A program made the translations under genes and the position numbers. Below are positions 61,586-64,000 of a DNA stretch of 64,000 nucleotides, one piece after another (positions within the stretch are counted from its first letter, which is position 1; each line of letters starts with the position of its first letter). This stretch comes from Fibrobacter sp. (GTDB taxonomy: Bacteria; Fibrobacterota; Fibrobacteria; Fibrobacterales; Fibrobacteraceae), in NCBI GenBank assembly GCA_024398875.1, contig JAKSIJ010000004.1:1-64000 (forward strand), written 5' to 3'. The notes below the pieces were generated by a model that had not been told where the DNA came from, did no database searches, and was given only the letters and a program-made list of their open reading frames with translations.

Positions 61586-61634
61586 TATAAATTAGTAATT
61601 TATACTTGTGTTAATTGTCAATTTATATTATATT
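61586..61634 (+). promoter_or_regulatory. AT palindrome and weak promoter before the AAA/DUF4143 gene
   Basis: TATAAATTA-G-TAATTTATA (61586-61604) is a perfect 9-1-9 palindrome. Just beyond, TTGTGT (61606-61611), 17 bases, then TATATT (61629-61634) could form a promoter. The whole 90-base spacer is far more AT-rich than its neighbours. Confidence 0.35.
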
Positions 61635-61657
61635 GTAGAAAGAAAACGAAAATTGCT

Positions 61658-62881
61658 ATGATATCCAAGGTCGACATAGAAAAAAACGTTGATGTCCAGA
61701 CGGCAAAGATTCGGGGAACCTCGAGTTTTCCTAGGGCTCTTTTGCCGGAAGTCAAGGCGGTTGATGGCTATGCGACAATTGTTACGGGAATCCGTCGTTC
61801 TGGCAAGAGCACCCTTGTGGGCCAGCTTCTGCGAAAATGCAAGAATCATCTCTACCTCAATTTCGATACACCCTCGCTGTATGGGTTCAGAATGGAGGAC
61901 TTTGCACTGTTGGATGCCGTTATCAAGGAACGCAAGGCTAGGAATTTGTTCTTTGATGAAATCCAGGTTGTTAAAGGCTGGGAAGTTTATGTCCGGGGAA
62001 AACTGGACGAGGGCTACAAGGTGGTGATTACCGGGAGCAATGCCTCCCTGCTTAGCCGTGAACTGGGAACACACTTGACGGGTCGCCACATCAGCAAGAC
62101 CTTGTACCCCTTTTCTTACGCCGAATTCTGCGGATTGAAAAGGAAAGTTTTAGGCGAAAGGTCTTTTCATGAATACTTGCAGTTGGGCGGTTTTCCGCAA
62201 TACCTCAAATTCATGGATGAGGAAATTTTGCAGAACCTGGTGAACGACATCGTTTATCGCGATATCATGGTTCGTTACGGCCTGAAAGAAGACTTGCCCC
62301 TAAAAAAACTGCTGCTATACCTGATTGGTAACATCGGCAATCCGGTAAGTGCCACGTCGCTGAAGAATGTAATTGGTGTAAAGGCTCCGCAGACTATACT
62401 GGACTACTTCTCGTATTTGGAAAATTCATATGTCGTCCAGTTCGTTCCGAAGTTCTCTTATTCATTCAAGGTCCAGCAGGTGAATCCCAAGAAGGTATAT
62501 TGCGTGGATATGGGGCTGCATTCCGCCATGTCACCGTCGTTCTCGAAGGATCTGGGACGCAAACTCGAAAACACCGTATTCCTGGAACTGGTCCGCAACA
62601 AGTTTGATGTGTTCTACCTAAACGAAAACGGGCACGAATGTGATTTTATCGCCTGCCAAAATAACGAGCCGAAAGTCGCCATTCAGGTGTGTTATGATTT
62701 TACGGTGGAAAACAGGGAACGTGAGGTTGCGGGTTTGGCGGAGGCTCTGAAATTCTTCAAGATGGAAAGCGGACTTTTGCTGACCCTCAATCAGACCGAT
62801 GAAATCAACGTGGAAGGTAAACGGGTGCATGTAATGCCCGTATGGAAATGGATGGAATCTCATGTACGCTCGCGTGTTTAA
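61658..62881 (+). CDS. AAA ATPase with DUF4143
   Basis: 407 residues. Walker A GIRRSGKST (about 43-51), Walker B LFFDEIQ (about 94-100), and a sensor-like VVITGSNASLLSRELGTHLTGR (about 120-140). The C-terminal half is the DUF4143 nuclease-like fold, with GHECDFIACQNNEPKVAIQVCYD resembling a restriction-endonuclease-type D-xK core. These orphan ATPases are common accessory genes of unknown role. It sits between the aminotransferase and the PglC gene and overlaps the latter by 20 bases, interrupting an otherwise tight sugar operon. An AT-rich spacer with its own promoter-like boxes precedes it, which supports later insertion. Confidence 0.88.
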   Translation: MISKVDIEKNVDVQTAKIRGTSSFPRALLPEVKAVDGYATIVTGIRRSGKSTLVGQLLRKCKNHLYLNFDTPSLYGFRMEDFALLDAVIKERKARNLFFDEIQVVKGWEVYVRGKLDEGYKVVITGSNASLLSRELGTHLTGRHISKTLYPFSYAEFCGLKRKVLGERSFHEYLQLGGFPQYLKFMDEEILQNLVNDIVYRDIMVRYGLKEDLPLKKLLLYLIGNIGNPVSATSLKNVIGVKAPQTILDYFSYLENSYVVQFVPKFSYSFKVQQVNPKKVYCVDMGLHSAMSPSFSKDLGRKLENTVFLELVRNKFDVFYLNENGHECDFIACQNNEPKVAIQVCYDFTVENREREVAGLAEALKFFKMESGLLLTLNQTDEINVEGKRVHVMPVWKWMESHVRSRV

Positions 62882-63542
62882 GAGAATCATCGACTTCTTC
62901 TGTGCGCTCCTGGCCATCGTCTGCCTGAGCCCGGTTCTCGTCGTGCTTACGATTCTGGGAGCCATCAAGATGAAGGGGAATCCCTTCTTCACGCAGCTGC
63001 GTCCCGGGAAGAACGAGAAGATCTTCAAGCTCATCAAGTTCCGCACCATGACCAATGCCCGCGACGCCCAAGGGAACCTGCTCCCAGATGACGTTCGCCT
63101 CACCAAGTACGGCAAGTTCCTCCGCAGCACGAGCCTTGACGAACTCCCCGAACTCTTCAACATATTGAAGGGCGATATGGCCGTCATCGGCCCGAGACCG
63201 CAACTCGTGCGCGACATGGTGTTCATGACACCGGAACAGCGCTGCCGCCACACCGTGCGCCAGGGCCTCAGTGGCCTAGCCCAAGTGAATGGCCGCAATG
63301 CCGTCACCTGGGAAACGAAGATTGCGTACGACCTCCAGTACATCGAACACATCACCTTTTGGGGTGACGTGAAAATAATTCTCACCACGTTTGCGAAAGT
63401 GTTCAAGCGCAGCGACATTACTGAAGAAAACTGCGACACCGCCACCGATTTGGGCGACTATCTGCTTGCAACAGGCAAAATCAGCCAGACCGAATACGAT
63501 TTGGGCCAGAAACAGGCTAAAAAGCTGATGGAGGTCGTGTGA
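62862..63542 (+). CDS. pglC: PglC-type phosphoglycosyltransferase
   Basis: 226 residues. A monotopic transferase that moves a phospho-sugar from UDP onto undecaprenyl phosphate, starting the oligosaccharide. Seen: the N-terminal membrane element (IIDFFCALLAIVCLSPVLVVL), KLIKFRTMTNARD (about 57-69), the Asp-Glu dyad in TSLDELPELFNIL (about 90-102), MAVIGPRPQLV and GLSGLAQVNGRN. A C-terminal soluble tail (about 190-226) is extra. It overlaps the ATPase by 20 bases and the next gene by one base (TGATG). Confidence 0.93.
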   Translation: MYARVFKRIIDFFCALLAIVCLSPVLVVLTILGAIKMKGNPFFTQLRPGKNEKIFKLIKFRTMTNARDAQGNLLPDDVRLTKYGKFLRSTSLDELPELFNILKGDMAVIGPRPQLVRDMVFMTPEQRCRHTVRQGLSGLAQVNGRNAVTWETKIAYDLQYIEHITFWGDVKIILTTFAKVFKRSDITEENCDTATDLGDYLLATGKISQTEYDLGQKQAKKLMEVV

Positions 63543-64000
63543 TGTTGTACGAGATTGCGCATACAATCAAGGAACGTTGCGGATTCTTGTGGGACGCAAT
63601 TGAGTGGGGCAATGCCCTCGCTTTCTCCGTGATGTATCGCAAGGGCCTCAAACGCATTCCAGAAATCCTTGAAAAGTATTCTACGGACTATACGCATCGC
63701 TTGGCAACGAAGGATGATATCCCCGATATGGTGAAGTTCTTTGCGGAACAGCCCGAAAACGCCTTCAAATTTTTCAAACCTCACGGATTTGATGAGAAAT
63801 CCCTAAAGAAGATTGTTTGCAACAAATCTTTTATCACCTTCCTCGTGTTGAGCGGTGAATCCATTGTAGGCTACTTCTTCCTCCGCAGTTTTGTGAACGG
63901 GAAGAGTTTTAAAGGGTACATGGTCGATTATCGTTGGCGAAAAAAAGGTATTGCCAAGTTGGAAGGCATCGTGATGAACGAGGTCGTTCAAACCCTCGGA
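63542..64000 (+). CDS. GNAT N-acetyltransferase, 3' end beyond window
   Basis: 153 residues seen and the frame stays open. Reading: the start MLYEIAHTIKERCGF, then a GNAT core with IVGYFFLRSFVNGKSFKGYMVDYRWRKKGIAKLEG, where the RKKGIA loop fits acetyl-CoA phosphate binding. In the bacillosamine route an acetyltransferase must act on the 4-amino sugar; the usual PglD is a left-handed beta-helix enzyme, so this GNAT protein would be an unrelated replacement. That is inference from position. It starts with an ATG overlapping the pglC stop. Confidence 0.75.
   Translation, partial: MLYEIAHTIKERCGFLWDAIEWGNALAFSVMYRKGLKRIPEILEKYSTDYTHRLATKDDIPDMVKFFAEQPENAFKFFKPHGFDEKSLKKIVCNKSFITFLVLSGESIVGYFFLRSFVNGKSFKGYMVDYRWRKKGIAKLEGIVMNEVVQTLG

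Overview
The window looks like chromosomal DNA of a Fibrobacter species (FCB superphylum, Gram-negative, anaerobic), moderately confident. The inference rests on: a complex I operon whose long tails and low-complexity linkers are rich in Lys/Ala/Glu; Ser-rich linkers in an exported amidase; a PorU/gingipain-like C25 protease with a FlgD-like C-terminal domain; paired Wzi-like outer-membrane barrels; and a recurrent TAnnTTTG promoter element like that of Bacteroidota. I see no rRNA, CRISPR array, complete prophage or insertion sequence.

Layout. 1-2845: end of a type IV pilus-type locus (AMIN/SH3/PilP-like protein, then the secretin), closed by a terminator. 2901-3241: repeat-bearing spacer. 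3242-17608: one tightly packed operon nuoBCDEFGHIJKLMN for proton-pumping NADH:quinone oxidoreductase, lacking nuoA, with ispF behind it. 18122-18145 is a bidirectional terminator shared with a convergent tRNA-Leu(GAG). 18370-26699: housekeeping genes on the minus strand (amidase, smpB, obg, argC, SEC-C protein, methyltransferase, rlmN, class A PBP). 26769-27718: tRNA-Arg(ACG), a scrambled partial copy of its 3' end, an XRE regulator and a sigma-54-like promoter ahead of groES-groEL. 29789-34559: minus-strand cluster of winged-helix membrane protein, flotillin-like FloA, GT-C glycosyltransferase and NfeD protease. 34640-42376: GGQ release-factor-like protein, then a plus-strand run of lipoprotein, exported protein, PorU-like protease, polytopic protein and RluA-type pseudouridine synthase. 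42349-50736: surface polysaccharide genes (Wzi barrel, FdtA/QdtA-type isomerase, FemAB-like transferase, DegT aminotransferase, Wzx flippase, three glycosyltransferases). 50750-56652: three unrecognised proteins and purL. 56811-64000: second polysaccharide block (second Wzi barrel, WbpM/PglF-type dehydratase, PglE-type aminotransferase, an intruding AAA/DUF4143 ATPase, PglC-type phosphoglycosyltransferase, GNAT acetyltransferase running off the end).

How they work together. The last block reads as a UDP-di-N-acetyl-bacillosamine-like route (dehydratase, aminotransferase, acetyltransferase) that hands its sugar to undecaprenyl phosphate. The 42-51 kb block would make a dTDP-3-amino-3,6-dideoxyhexose and carry lipid-linked units across the membrane. 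The two Wzi-like barrels are the likely outer-membrane attachment factors.

Most notable: a FN3-like domain fused to NuoE, a Cys-rich loop in NuoN and an insert in NuoH; a GGQ domain joined to a Fis-like helix-turn-helix; a dispersed repeat translated in frame inside the aminotransferase at 60320; the scrambled tRNA-Arg copy; and the promoter architecture. I found no single clearly new defence or mobile system.
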